A stretch of 64,000 nucleotides of DNA from assembly GCF_002776525.5 (NCBI RefSeq), contig NC_045444.1:26560658-26624657 (forward strand), read 5' to 3'. A program made the position numbers and the translations under genes. Within the stretch, counting starts at the first letter, position 1. Every line of letters begins with the position of its first letter. The DNA comes from Piliocolobus tephrosceles. Lineage: Eukaryota; Chordata; Mammalia; Primates; Cercopithecidae. A model generated the notes under the pieces. That model worked only from the letters and a program-made list of their open reading frames with translations, was not told where the DNA came from and made no database searches. Positions 24,263 to 35,830 of this stretch are shown piece by piece.

Positions 24263-25794
24263 TTTATATAAATAAACATTATCACATATTTCTATCTTAA
24301 ATTCTAATTGGCCCGTAATAAGAATATATTAAATTTATCAAAACCAATGTTCTTTTATTTGACATTCTTATGTCACTGTATTCTCGCCTAATAATTCAGG
24401 TTTAATTCTAGCAAAGTTTTATCAGATTGTTTTCTTTCATTAGGAAAGCTATGGTGATTAGAGAGGAAAATGAGAAAGAATTTCTATGAACCTGTCTCAT
24501 ATTGTGTATGACCCATATCACATTGTGATGGTGTGGGAATTTGTGTTACCTCATTAACTCTGAAGCTGGAGGAACTGTTATGAGCTATTATTCCAAAGAG
24601 TATTCACTGGATTATTATTGAGGGAAAGTATGCCCTGAAGATATATGAATTCACCGTCTGTTCTAATCATGGAAGAAATTATTCACTTAGTCTACTAGGC
24701 AATTTTAACTGATTTCAGATGAGAAAGATGCTTCATTCCACAAACCCTCAAGGACTGTTTACATGATATAATCAAGTTGACTAAATTATCACTTTCTAAT
24801 TAATGAATTTTTCTGAAAATAAACCCACAACATTTACTTTTTCATCTCTTGTCTCCATCAGATCTAAGTTAGTTTGGAGGCAAGATTAGCAGAGCAGCCC
24901 CATAGGACTCTAATTTTGTAGCAAATGCTGCTCTAAGGAGGAAGAAATTTACACCTCCTTCAAGAGAATTGTTTGTCTAGTTGCTGAATCAGAGATTCAG
25001 TGTAATCATGCTTCTCCTGTAGCCATGTAACAGTGAGAACTCTCACAAGGCACACAAACTAGACAGCCAAGAGGAGACTAGAGCATAGCACTATTCCTAA
25101 ACTTCACTTTTGCTGTATTGTAATCAAAGCATTCTACTTAGCTGTATTTAATGTCATATCAAAATGCACTCATTCTTTTGTAAAGAGAAGTCTAATTTTT
25201 AAATACATTAGTGTTTCTGCAATCAATTATATTTATCTAGTATGAATTTAGTTATAAGTGGTAGAGGATGTGAGAAGAGCAAATATTATGTAATCTAACC
25301 AGAGCACTATGGTGGGGAGAAATGTTGATATGAAATTGTCTAAGCTTGAATATAAGGAATGATCATGTTTCCATGAGGAAAAAATAATTTCAAATCTAAC
25401 TACTTTTCATCTTCGGTCTCTGGTTCTCCCTCATGAGTAGACAACAATATTCTGGATGTTGACGGAGAACGGCTCCCAAGACCCTGACTGTGTCCACTTA
25501 CTCCAGATCCCGTGTGTGTGCTATTTCCTCTTCTTGGCAAATTCTCCAACCCTTTCTCTTATTATTCACTTCACCCCACCCTGGACAATCTATTCTGGTC
25601 AATTGTTCTTTTTTTTTCTAGTGAAATATTTCTACCATCTAGCAAGGTATAGGAAAAAATATCATTAGCATCAGTTTACTGTTACATAGCTATGTCAAAT
25701 CTTATTTTTTTCTATATTTGTCACAGATTTTTATTTTTGTTTTATCTAAGAAAAAAATATATGTACTTATATTTGAAATTTCCTACATAATCTT

Positions 25795-26415
25795 TTCAAT
25801 AACATTTCCCTCCCTCTCTTTCCAGAGGTAACTAATCTTCTTAATTTGCTTTTTTTTTTTTATTTTTGGGCATATTATAATACTATTCCTATTTATGAAT
25901 TCATAAACACTATATAAAATTATTTTATATTTTATACTTCATATAAATGGTATTGCTTATTTTCTTCAATTTAGTGTTTTTTTTTTTTTTTTTTTTCCTT
26001 GGATGAGGGTATCTCATCTAATTTAACTTTATTTTTAAATTCATTTTTGTTGATATTTGAGTTCTTGTTCAGATATTTTAATTATGAACAGCATTCCATG
26101 AATAGAACACAATATATCTATCCATTCCTCTGTTAATGGACATTTTAATTGTTTCAGTTTTTCACTATTACAGCACAAGACAATGAAAACTTTTATTCAT
26201 GTCTCTCTCTTCATGCACAGGTATTAGATTATAAACATAGAAATAGAATTACAAAGTTGAAGGTATGCACATCTTCACATTTATTGAATTTGGCCAAATC
26301 ACTTTCCAAGATAGAAAATCAATTCACACACCCAGCAGGATTGTATGACAGTTTCTTTTCCCCACAGTATTGCCAATGCTGTGTTTTACCAGATTATTTT
26401 ATTTCTTCTAATTAA
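25795..26415 (-). mobile_element. L1M-type LINE fragment
   Basis: On the plus strand it reads as antisense L1: 'tatccattcctctgttaatg', 'ggacattttaattgtttcag', 'tttggccaaatcactttcca' and 'caattcacacacccagcag'. This is an old, diverged copy in the same orientation as LRP1B. A poly-T run at about 25978-25996 interrupts it. Confidence 0.7.
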
Positions 26416-26756
26416 ATGGCTGCAACTGTCACTTAGGAATTTTTCTTAAGCTTTTTATAAGGTTTAACGTAGACAGTGCTTCCTTCAAGAAGTACTCCCA
26501 GATAACTAAAGACTGTATTCCATACCCTTCCTATGTGCTTCCATGTGGATCAATTTAACACTTTGAATACTGCATTAGAATGACCTGTTTACACTTCTTT
26601 CTCCTAGTCTTCACTCTTAGCTTCTTGGGGAAAGACATTGTGTATTTTCTTTCATTCTATCACCCGTGCCTTGGTAGATATTTAATGAAGTAAATAAATT
26701 CATGAAGTAGAAATTTAAAAAAGTAGGAAATTGGCTTATTGTGGACTCTGTCCAAA

Positions 26757-26875
26757 AGGAGGAGGAGTCGGAGGAGGAGGAGGAGGAGGAGGAGGAGGAG
26801 GAAGAAGAAGAAGAAGAAGAAGAAGAAGAAGAAGAAGAAGAAGAAGANNNNNNNNNNAGTAGTAGTAGTAGTAGT
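26757..26875 (+). repeat. (GGA)n-(GAA)n-gap-(AGT)n triplet tract
   Basis: About 14 GGA units (26757-26802) pass into about 15 GAA units (26803-26847), then ten N (26848-26857), then six AGT units (26858-26875). The N run is an assembly gap, so real repeat length and the GAA-to-AGT transition are unknown. Open frames across it are runs of Glu (plus) or Ser (minus) and are repeat artefacts. Confidence 0.97.
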
Positions 26876-27398
26876 ACTCCTTTAGAAAGAAGTCTCATAA
26901 ATTGTACAAGGGTTTTCTTTTAAAGTAATCACAATGCAAATGGCTACAGGATGGTAGCCATTTTCAATATTCAATAACAAGGAATTCCCCATTGGAAAGT
27001 CTTTTTATCTAGCATATATGTCCATGTATTCGCCTCTATCTAGCAATGGATTGAAATTCAGAAAGAAATATGGTCTATATAAATGTGCCCTTTTTTTCCA
27101 GTATGGTAAGCTATGTGACCTATTTATATATTTTGATGAAGTGAAATGGAAGTACATTGTAGCATGACTATGTACTTCAGTGCTTACAAAGCAAAAGACA
27201 TATTTATTTTTATCTTTGTTCTTTTTATTCAAGTTCTTAAGGTGTCCAGTGACTATAACAGCTGTCATAAATATACCGACAAAAAGATCTAGTAGTGAGT
27301 GGTAGACTTCTTCTGGCAGCACTTAAAGTGGCATTTAAGTAAGCTATGTTCTATTTCCTAGTAGACCACAGGACTTGAGTAATTTAGGTATCTTATTA

Positions 27399-27476
27399 TT
27401 AGGTTGGTGCAAAAGTAATTTTGGTTTTGCCACTAAAAATAATGGCAAAAGCAGAAATTATTTTTACACCAACTAA
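27399..27476 (+). mobile_element. MADE1 (mariner-derived MITE)
   Basis: A 78-bp near-perfect palindrome from 'ttaggttggtgcaaaagtaa' to 'atttttacaccaactaa', with TA flanking each end (27397-27398 and 27477-27478). Transcribed on either strand it folds into a long hairpin of the type that yields miR-548 microRNAs. Confidence 0.96.
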
Positions 27477-27734
27477 TAATTAAAACTATTTTATTTGCTC
27501 TTATACATAAACATTTTTACTTTTACTACTATAAATAGTTAGCCAATCACAAATGCTTTTTTAAAAACCATGTAGAAACAAGCAGATTTAAAAAATCTAA
27601 CAGAGATGAAGAAAACATGGTATCATAAATTGAGCCAGAAATGCCTTCAATTTTAAAGTGAAAGCGATGTTTGTTTAGGATATTATAAAGCATAGTCTCT
27701 GAATTGAATCTTAATCTCAAAAGAATAATAATTG

Positions 27735-28026
27735 GGCCAGGCATGGTGGCTCACACCTGTAATCCCAGAGCTTTGAGAGGCCTCAGTGAGCAGATCACTT
27801 GCAGCCAGGAGTTTGAGACCAGCCTGGCCAACATGGTGAAACCCTGTTCTCTTCTAAAAATATGAAAAAGCCAGGCATAGTGGTGTACACCTCTGGTCCC
27901 AGCTACTCTAGTAGCTGAGGCATGAGAATTGTTTGCACCTAGGAGGCAGAAGTTGCAGTGAGCTGAGATCATGCCACCGTACTCTAGCTTGGGAGACAGA
28001 GCAAGATTGTGTCCAAAAAAAAAAAA
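27735..28026 (+). mobile_element. Alu SINE (older AluJ/S), antisense to LRP1B
   Basis: Both arms are present, from 'gggccaggcatggtggctca' to 'gagacagagcaagattgtgt' and an A tail at 28015-28026. Moderately diverged. Confidence 0.95.
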
Positions 28027-29592
28027 CCAGCAAGAAGAAGAATTGCACTCATTTAGAAAAATGTCTTATTAAAAATTATAGTCATATGGCAAGAGCAGCT
28101 TAAGTTAAACTGGCCATACCTAAAATTCTAGCTAATATGCAGGATAATAATATTTGGGATAAAGAGAAATGACCTTGGAGACAAAACTCTTGGATCGCGT
28201 TTCCCCTCATCTTTTACCAGTGATGTAAGTTTCGGCAAGTTCCCTCTCCCATGTCCATCTATAAGATGGACAGCTTGGAGGGTAGGGACTTAGGACTTGA
28301 TGGCTTCTAGAGGTCCTTTTATCTTAGAAAGCCTTTTGTAAAACAAAAGATTTGTTATGAGACAAAAAGATCTTGCAAAAAATTCATTTACTCTAAAATG
28401 TCAGATGAGGTTTTTAATGAGGGGACAAGAGAATAACTGGCCCATGGATCCTCAGCAAATTTGTCATTATGTAAAAAGCTGAATAGAAGACGCAGACTAG
28501 GATTATGGAACAGTGACTGTTTTGCTCCTGTCAGTGTTGTTTCGTACATAGGGAAAATCTGGAACCAATTTCTAGTTAATTCATACTCTTACTATGCTGG
28601 GAAAAAAAAAAAAAAAAATATGCACAAGGAAATCAAAAGTGCAGAGAGGCATGTCTTTCCAAGAAGAAAACTGGTAGTGACCAAGAGTGGAAACCAGTCT
28701 TCTCAGCCCCTAGGTCTTTACTCTAGAGGCTGCCCTGTATTTTTCACTGATAAATTATAATACTTGTTATTGAGTAAGGCTTATGTTGGCAAAGACAGAA
28801 AGAGTTGATGGGTGGTTGATATGTTATGGTGTTGCTATATATAATGGTTTACAAAATCAGTTTTTAAGAATCATATCAATATGAGCCATCAAATACACTA
28901 TTTTTTTCTTTATCATTTAAAAAGAAACACTAGGCTGCTGCTAGTCAGTATCATTTTTCAACATTTATCTGATTAATAATGACCTTTCTGGTACCCCGTT
29001 GTAAACTATACCACAAGTTGTATATTTCTATTCAATGAGAATCTGGCTAGGGATTCAGAGATTTATTACAATAGAATAGATTATATGGAAATATAAGTAG
29101 GCTAGTGGTCTTGAGATTTCATGGGGAAAAAAACTTACCTCACATAAATAATGTGCATGAATAGAAAACTATTCACAGAGGTATTCTATAGTAGACTAAA
29201 TAAAATTTATAAATTATTTTCTCAAGGTAAAAAAAAAAAAAAAAAAAAGTCCTCCTTGTGAGATGGCCTATATCACAGCATGCTAGCAAACATCAACCTC
29301 CACTGCCAAGTAGGATTTAGCAGGGACAAGTCTTGTACAAGTAGTGTGTCGACAGTCAACCCATATGGATAGATGAAGTGCCAAATTAGTTTGGAAAGCA
29401 GAGTAATGTCCAAAGATTAAGTAAAAGATAATTTGTATTCTAGCCTTTGTGGCATCAAACTCTGAATTCATTTACTATTGCAATAATCAGATCATCAGCA
29501 CTAGGAAAGTTCAACTCAGTTCAAAGCATTGACTTGCATTTTTATGAAGACTAACTTTGGAGATTTATGTGTATATCCAAGCAAAGCTTTAC

Positions 29593-29718
29593 CTGCACAA
29601 GTTTGATTGGATTCATCTTCATTGCTCCCACAGTCATTAGCTCCATCACAAAGCCATCTCTTGGGGATGCAGCGATTATTCAGGCATTTAAACTGATCAT
29701 CAGGACAGCTATGATTGA
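29593..29718 (-). CDS. LRP1B: LRP1B exon: LDL-receptor class A repeat (cluster II, second)
   Basis: A 126-nt exon, 42 residues, one extracellular LDLa ligand-binding module. Six cysteines in family order, F-K-C core, W-L-C-D-G tryptophan patch, and a calcium-binding end with D-C-G-S-N-E-D-E. N-H-S and N-Q-T are potential N-glycosylation sequons. The acceptor AG is 29719-29720 after a pyrimidine tract; the donor GT is 29591-29592 (GTAAAG). An AG ten bases inside the exon is rejected because it would shift the frame. Phase 1 at both ends: t|tc gives Phe with the preceding exon and g|cc gives Ala with the next. It matches LRP1 repeat CR4. Confidence 0.97.
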
Positions 29719-29979
29719 CTAGGAGGGAGAGGGAAGTAAGTTTAATTATTTAAAATTGAATAAAGTTGTGAATGTTTTGAATGAGCTACAGAAAAGTTAC
29801 AGTAATAATATTACAGTACAGTAAATGCCATAGATTCTGTCTTTCATTGCCTTATATTTAATAGCAAATACTAATATTCACTTTGTTAAAATGTAATGCT
29901 TTTACAGAAAACTTCAAGTAATTAAATCGTAAATAAAAGGAAATGTATTTTTTTATGTCTCCATTAAAACCAACTGTAT

Positions 29980-30292
29980 GGCTGGATGTGATGGCTCATG
30001 CCTATAATCCCAGCATTTTGGGAGGTCAAGGTGGGTGGATCACCTGAGGTCAGGAGTTCGAGACCAGTCTGGCCAACATGTTGAAACCCCATCTCTACTA
30101 AAAATACAAAAAAATTAGCCAGGCATAGTGGCGCTTGCCTGTAATCCCAACTACTCAATCCCAACTACTCAGGAGCCTGAGGCAGGAGAATCACTTGAAC
30201 CTGGGAGGCAGAGGTTGCAGTGAGCAGAGATTGTGCCATCATACTCCAGTCTGGACAACAAGAGTGAAACTCTATCTTAAAAAAATAAAAAT
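29980..30292 (+). mobile_element. Alu SINE (AluS-like) with perfect target-site duplication
   Basis: A 14-base duplication 'aaaaccaactgtat' flanks it at 29966-29979 and 30293-30306. The right arm carries a small internal tandem duplication, 'aatcccaactactc' twice near 30143-30170. It lies antisense to LRP1B, about 260 bases upstream of the exon at 29593-29718. Confidence 0.97.
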
Positions 30293-30306
30293 AAAACCAA
30301 CTGTAT

Positions 30307-31608
30307 CACTAAGTTTATTTTCTCATTCCTTATACCAACTGGAGATGCCACTTAAAAATTTTTATCAAGAACATTTAAAATTAACCTCAAATCTTAATGT
30401 TAAACATAACAAGTATGTATTGAAAATAATTTAGTCATATATATTAAAAATATTTTTTAAACCACATAACCATTCAAATATTTCTTAATATACTAAATAA
30501 GCCTACATTTATTGCTCTCTGTCCAGTGTTTCTTGGGAATGGAAGGAAAAACACAGAAAAGAAAAATGCATCACTTGTGACCTAGAGTTGATGTTAACTA
30601 TGAGATTCTGTATTATTTTAAAAACAAAACCAAAAAAAAAATCATCATGACTTTTCTCCCCTACTACAAACAAATAAACATGCAACCACAGAAAAAAATT
30701 AGGAGGTGACCAGTCCTCATCTGGGAAGCAGTGCACAGCTAGGGATTAAATGTCCAATATCTAAGCACAACAGGAGGCCCATCTTAATGTTAACCTTCTA
30801 TGATTGTTTTTCCTCCATTCCAGAGGCTAACCTCCTAACTGAATTGGCATGCTCTTCAATATGTGTTTCACAATTTCAACACTGTTTTTAGGGTTATTTT
30901 CTTTATGCCCAGTAGTTACACTTCTGTATGATAAAAACAAATGTTTATATTCGTTTTACTGAGAATTTGAAAAATTGTCATTTTATCATGGTATCATGTT
31001 TGTTGCACAGCGAATGTGTGCATTTCCAGTTAGTTTCTATAAAACATTTTTTTTTTAAGTAGCTTTGTTGATAAGTGGTTTTATCACTTTTTAAAAAGTT
31101 TTTATTGATGTATAGTAAAAAAAAAAAAAAAAGAAAAAAAAAACAGGGATAAAAGCTTTATATTCTCTGGTATTAGAGCATGATTTATATTTTCTACTCA
31201 CTTCAGGGACTTTAGCAAGAATAACTGCTGAGAAAAATAAAAGTCATCTGATGTAGTAGAGAGCCAACAATTTAAAGTACCAAGATTCATATGCACTTCA
31301 GTGAGGCTTAATCAAAGACTTTTGCAATTTTCACCAATAAAGTAATAAACGAGAATTCAGACACCTTTTGGTTTGGAGTTGAAACACTGAAGGAATAGAA
31401 AGAATAACAAAATTCAAGGCTGCAGATTATGGGTGTTTAATATTTGAAATAATCCTCTGAAATTACCTATGTAGTATTAGAATATTAACCATGAGATCTC
31501 AGAAATAAAATGTTGCTCAGCATCACTGCAATGCTTAGGGAAAATGACATAGTGCTGTAAGGTGGTCAGAGGTGTGTAACTGCTTATTGCCTCACTTATC
31601 TAATTACC
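30307..31608. other. Intronic sequence, nothing recognised
   Basis: AT-rich intron with an A-rich run at 31114-31143. No exon, RNA gene or transposon supported. Confidence 0.55.
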
Positions 31609-31890
31609 CACTCATCCATGTGCCAGGCCCTGTGCTAGACCCAGAGACTACATAACACTATAACATAAGGTGTCTTCTCAAGAAAATATTAATCTATGAG
31701 ATGCCCCGAATAAGTAAGCAAATAATTGTAATTTGGTTTGGCAACTACTATAATAAAGAATTATACAGGAGATGAATGTTTAACTCCAAACGACTGTATT
31801 GAGAATATTTTTTGATAGTCAAAAAAGATTTTCCTAAGAAGGTAATGGTAAGCTATGTTGAATTCCTTAGACAGAAAACAGTCAGTGCAG
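31609..31890 (+). mobile_element. Probable L2-type LINE fragment
   Basis: 'atgtgccaggccctgtgcta', 'gacccagagactac' and the following order of 'aagtaagcaaataattg' and 'ttttcctaagaaggtaatgg' resemble the 3' part of L2. Diverged. Confidence 0.45.
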
Positions 31891-32322
31891 TGTTGCAGAG
31901 GAGAAAAACAGGACATGTTTTGGAGATTTATAGTTCAAGTGGATAAAAATAAAAAGGCAAGTGGATGCACGATAGACTAAAGACTAAAAATGTAAATACA
32001 AGACAGAGCAGGCAGTATTGTATATGTGAGTCAATGGATTATAAAATTTGTTTTTTGGTTATGCAGTTATTGAAATTATAAGAATAGATATTATTCTATA
32101 AATATTGCTCTGAAAATAGTGTGGAAAGTGGGCTAAAGTTAAGGGAGGATTAGTGGTAGGCATAATAGAAAGCCATTTTCTGAGTTAATCTAAGGTGAAA
32201 GCCTATTAGCCAATAGAAATTGAGAGGAGGTAAACATAAAAAAATTAATTATTTAGGGAGTAGAAGAAATAGGATTTATTTATACAATTGAGTGTGGACT
32301 ATAGGTAAAAGAAAGTTCTCCA

Positions 32323-32351
32323 GAAAAAAAAAAAAAAAAAAAAAAAAAAAA
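32323..32351 (+). repeat. Poly-A homopolymer
   Basis: About 29 consecutive A residues with no recognisable retroelement upstream. Likely length-variable. Confidence 0.9.
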
Positions 32352-34094
32352 ACATGGCTTGTGTGATAGAATGAAGAGTGATGACAATAAGATCAAATGA
32401 CTGACTAGAAATTTTAACACTCTAACAGTACAAATGCAATACTCCCTCTACCCATAGAGGAGGTCAGTTTTCTTGTTAATTTACTAGAAAATATAAGTCA
32501 CACTGATGAAAACGTGGACCGAAGGAACCAATACATGAATATCGTGATGTAGTATTTGCACCCGCTCAGGCGTTTCAAGTTGACTAAAGAGGAAACTGAT
32601 ATATAGGGAGCATTCATCACTGCCACAAATAGGCTGGCGCAAATGTAATGCGTTATCATAATAGACTCTTCACACTCAGTCACAAATCAAACTCCTTGTT
32701 CTACTCTTCCCTCCCTTTTTACTACTGCACTTGATTGATTAGTCTTAAAAGTAATAATAAGTAAATAACAGTTCTGATTGTGAGTCAAGAAATGAGGCAA
32801 TTAATCACTAAATAATACTCATTTATATAAATTAGTAGGGCAAAAATACCCTTTACCCTCAGATGAAATGTTCCTCTCACTCCAAAACTCTTGACAAATT
32901 GTATCAATTTAGTATTTGATATTTTTGGGGGGATTCAAACTTTGCAAGACAGATATTAATGGGGCTGAAAATAAGAAGTACATAATGTGGAAGTCAGGGC
33001 CTGATTTTAGAAAACACAGTCTTTATGCATTTATTATAATTTATATATTATGTATTAGTATACAATTTGAAAATATTTTTTAAAGTTCATATTCTTGAGA
33101 TTTTTGTCCTAAAGCATCAATGTTTGAATAACACGTATGCCCAGACTAATTTTGCTCATTCTTAAAAATGATCTTTAAAACTTTATTTGTATATACTTAA
33201 TTTTAAAAAAAAAGGAGGGGAAATGAAGGACTGTCAACTGATCTCATTAGTTCAGACCTAAACCTTTTCTTTCATTCACTTATTGAAACAAAAAAAGTTT
33301 TAAAAACAATGTACTTAGGTGAAGTAAAAAGATCAAGGTTCACTTTGTTCAACACATGTCTTCTTTTCATATAAAATATTTTATATCTCTCAAAATCACT
33401 TAGCTAGTGACTCTAATCAAACATATTCTCAAAATATTATTTAATGTATTTCCCCAAATGTTTTCCTAACACGTATGTGAGAAATTTTCTTATGCCTACT
33501 AGCAACATGGAACTATTCCTATCCCAGCAGATGATAAATAATTAAACATAAGCCAAAGAGGGGAAAATCAAACCTTGATTTCTAAGTGCCCATATGTGTT
33601 TTCTACTGTGTCCTGAGCCAGTGAAGCTATATAGTAACACGTTCCAAACCCATGTCTGTTTCCTTGGATCTTCTTCAAGACTCTGTTGCCAAAGAGCAGT
33701 GGAGTGGATCGTGACCTTCTGTACCAGTAATTCTGTCTTGAGGGAGTTTAAATTGATTTTCCACATCTTTAAATTCCAAAATCCAAAGAATTTCCCTATA
33801 GCAACCTCTGACAGTGGTGTGGTGGTGCTCATATCATGAAACATAAAAGGAGAAAATTCTTAGAGCAACTAAAATGATAATACGAAGGATGGAAAAGGAT
33901 GAGAAAAACTGCTTTGAAACTATGCAAAGTAGGCAATCTATGGTCTACTCTTTCTGCAAAAGGATGAATGAAAAATTAAACTAAGTTCAATTTGCATCTA
34001 AGATATTTTCAGATTTTCACAAACTGCCTTGATAATTCACATACTCAAAGACTTGGAAAAATACAGATTTTAGGTGACTTGAAGGAGAACATAC
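32352..34094. other. Intronic sequence, unidentified open frame inside
   Basis: Opposed open frames of 100 (minus, 33542-33844) and 81 codons (plus, 33594-33839) overlap here. Neither matches a family I know. The region may be an old, unrecognised repeat. Confidence 0.35.
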
Positions 34095-34235
34095 AACAGT
34101 TTACTGAGTCCTCATCGCTTCCGTCTAGGCAATCATCGTCGCCATCACATTTCCACCGAGCTTGGATACAGTGTCTGTTTTTGCAGCGAAATTCTCCAGC
34201 TTTACATATGCGAGGTAGTGCTTCTCCAGGGTTAA
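34095..34235 (-). CDS. LRP1B: LRP1B exon: LDL-receptor class A repeat (cluster II, first)
   Basis: A 141-nt exon, 47 residues: a short linker (N-P-G-E-A-L-P) and the first LDLa module of the second ligand-binding cluster. Six cysteines, F-R-C core, R-W-K-C-D-G, and the acidic calcium site D-D-D-C-L-D-G-S-D-E. The acceptor AG is at 34236-34237, preceded by a T20 run; the donor is GTATGT at 34094-34089. Phase 1 at both ends; t|tt gives Phe with the EGF exon, and t|tc gives Phe with the next exon. An open frame runs through the exon in both directions into intron and is not a separate gene. It matches LRP1 repeat CR3. Confidence 0.97.
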
Positions 34236-34243
34236 CTAGAGTT

Positions 34244-34263
34244 AAAAAAAAAAAAAAAAAAAA
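34244..34263 (-). promoter_or_regulatory. LRP1B: T20 polypyrimidine tract of the CR3 exon acceptor
   Basis: On the minus strand, twenty consecutive T residues end six bases before the acceptor AG ('taactctag'). The tract serves as the polypyrimidine element recognised by U2AF and is a pure mononucleotide repeat, prone to length change. Confidence 0.85.
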
Positions 34264-34324
34264 CCCAAGATAAATGAACAATACTAGCTATAGTCAGTCC
34301 ATGAAAATTTAAATCTTGTTGAGT

Positions 34325-34935
34325 TTGTTTGTTTTAGATTCCACGTATCAGTGGGATGAGGTATTTGTGCTTCTCTGTCTGGCTTATTTTACTGAGCACA
34401 ATGTCATCCAGGTTCATCCAAGTTGTTGCAATTGACAGAATTTGCTTTTTCTAAAGGCTGAGTAATTACACACACATATATATATATATGATGGTAGGTA
34501 AGGGGGTGTGTGTGTGTGGGCGTTTCACAATTTCTCAGTTGAAAACACAGAGAATAAAGTGGTAATGGAGAGGAAAAGAGGAGATGTAGGTCAAAGAGTG
34601 CAAAGTGGCAGATTGGTAGGATGAATAAGTCTACAAAACCAAGGTACAATACAAAGACTATAGTTATAACATTGTGTTAAAATATGCACTGGAAATTTGC
34701 TGAGAGTAGACTGTAGGTGTTCTTACCACATACACACACTAAAGAGTGACTATGAGAGATAACAGGCATATTAATTAAGCTACAGCAAGCATTTCACTAT
34801 GCATATTAAAACATTATGTTGTACACCTTAAATACATACAATAAAATAATATCCTAAAATTTTACATACTTTAAATTCAAAAATATGTGATACTTATAAA
34901 GTTTACTATAATTGAACACACACACAAATAAATTT
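34325..34935. mobile_element. L1M LINE fragment with internal inversion
   Basis: 34330-34455 reads as antisense L1 ORF2 end ('gcttattttactgagcacaa', 'atgtcatccaggttcatcca', 'aaaggctgagtaatta'). From about 34560 to 34935 the sequence reads as sense L1 3'UTR ('ggatgaataagtctacaaaa', 'gttgtacaccttaaatacat') ending A-rich. The switch of orientation inside one copy is the twin-priming pattern. A TATA/TG repeat occupies the junction (34472-34520). Confidence 0.65.
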
Positions 34936-35099
34936 TGCTATAATAACAAAATATTGTCTCATTTAACTTAAGGAAAAATATAAAATATTATGGTGACAGC
35001 CATCTTTGAGAAAAAGAAAATTTTAATTTTTTCTGACAAGTATTCTACTAGATGAATATTGATCAGGTGAATTGGGATATTTATGCCATATAAAACTAA

Positions 35100-35475
35100 A
35101 ACATTATGGAGAAGTGAAGGGGAAAAATCACTCAGGGCACATATCATGCTGGAAGAATGTCATTCTCTGCAAGCCTGGATGCTGGAACTACTTGTTGTAA
35201 CCTGAAACCAGTTTTATTGAATAGCTACTGGAACAACCTGCTGCAACTCTAAAACTAGTTTTGCACACTTCTGTCACTCACTGGAGTTTGTGAGCCACCC
35301 CAAAACTTTAATAGTGCCAATAAGCTTTCTTGCAAAACAATATGCAACATTTCTGCTTTCTAGAAAACTTCCAACCTTCTCTTTGTTTTTCGGCCATATA
35401 GAAGATCATCTAGTCTGTGGGTGTGCCCCAAACTGCAATTATTACTTCCCAAATAAAACAGTTTAAGTAGAGAGA
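35100..35475 (+). mobile_element. Possible LTR-like repeat, family not identified
   Basis: Repeated words such as 'aacctgaaaccagtttt' and 'gcaactctaaaactagtttt', a 'gtgggtgtgccccaaactgc' block and a terminal AATAAA (35452) give it the look of a solo LTR. I cannot name the family. Confidence 0.3.
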
Positions 35476-35599
35476 TGTATCTTTGTAAGATGTATTTTAT
35501 TTGACTTTTAACAACTAAGAACTTGGAAGATTTATTTTAAACAACAACAACGCTGACCAAAGTAACAACATTAACAACAATAATACAATACCACTTTAT

Positions 35600-35830
35600 A
35601 TTTATGCTGAGTGTGCAGTTTCTCTTTTCAAAGAGCTTTTATTCATAGTCTTAACTGATCATTATGATAACCTATAAGGCATATATGGCAAAGAATTTTA
35701 CTACCTCCACTTTATAAATAAGTACCCTGAGAATTAAAATAAAAAGACAATGCAATAGCACACAGCTTTGATGGCTATAATCACCTTGATGGTCTGCAAG
35801 TAGGAGAAAAACTCAGGCCTACTTAAGTGT
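35600..35830 (+). mobile_element. Possible MIR/L2 fragment
   Basis: 'gataacctataaggcatata', 'ctacctccactttataaata', 'agtaccctgagaatt' and 'gcacacagctttgatgg' recall the MIR3/L2 tail. Weak. Confidence 0.35.

Larger units (their letters stand above)
22136..29592 (-). other. LRP1B: LRP1B intron (7457 bp) between the second and third cluster II repeats
   Basis: Holds a pyrimidine-rich stretch (24.1-24.3 kb), an L1M fragment, a triplet-repeat tract with an assembly gap, a MADE1 and an Alu. From 22136 to about 24100 and from 24300 to 25790 I recognise nothing. Phase-1 intron, so the flanking LDLa modules could be skipped singly without frameshift. Confidence 0.85.

Noticed and set aside
26617..26923. 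Open frames of poly-Ser (minus) and poly-Glu (plus)
   Set aside because: They are translations of the GGA/GAA/AGT triplet tract and run through an N gap.
29593..29708. Alternative acceptor AG ten bases inside the CR4 exon
   Set aside because: It would break the phase-1 junction and shift the reading frame. The AG at 29719-29720 has the better pyrimidine tract and restores Phe at the junction.
33542..33844. 100-codon frame on the minus strand with opposed 81-codon frame
   Set aside because: No family recognised, no splice sites or promoter visible; kept only as an unidentified stretch.
34045..34281. Open frame running through the CR3 exon into intron on both sides
   Set aside because: Only 34095-34235 is exon. 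The extra residues come from the T20 tract (poly-Phe) and downstream intron.
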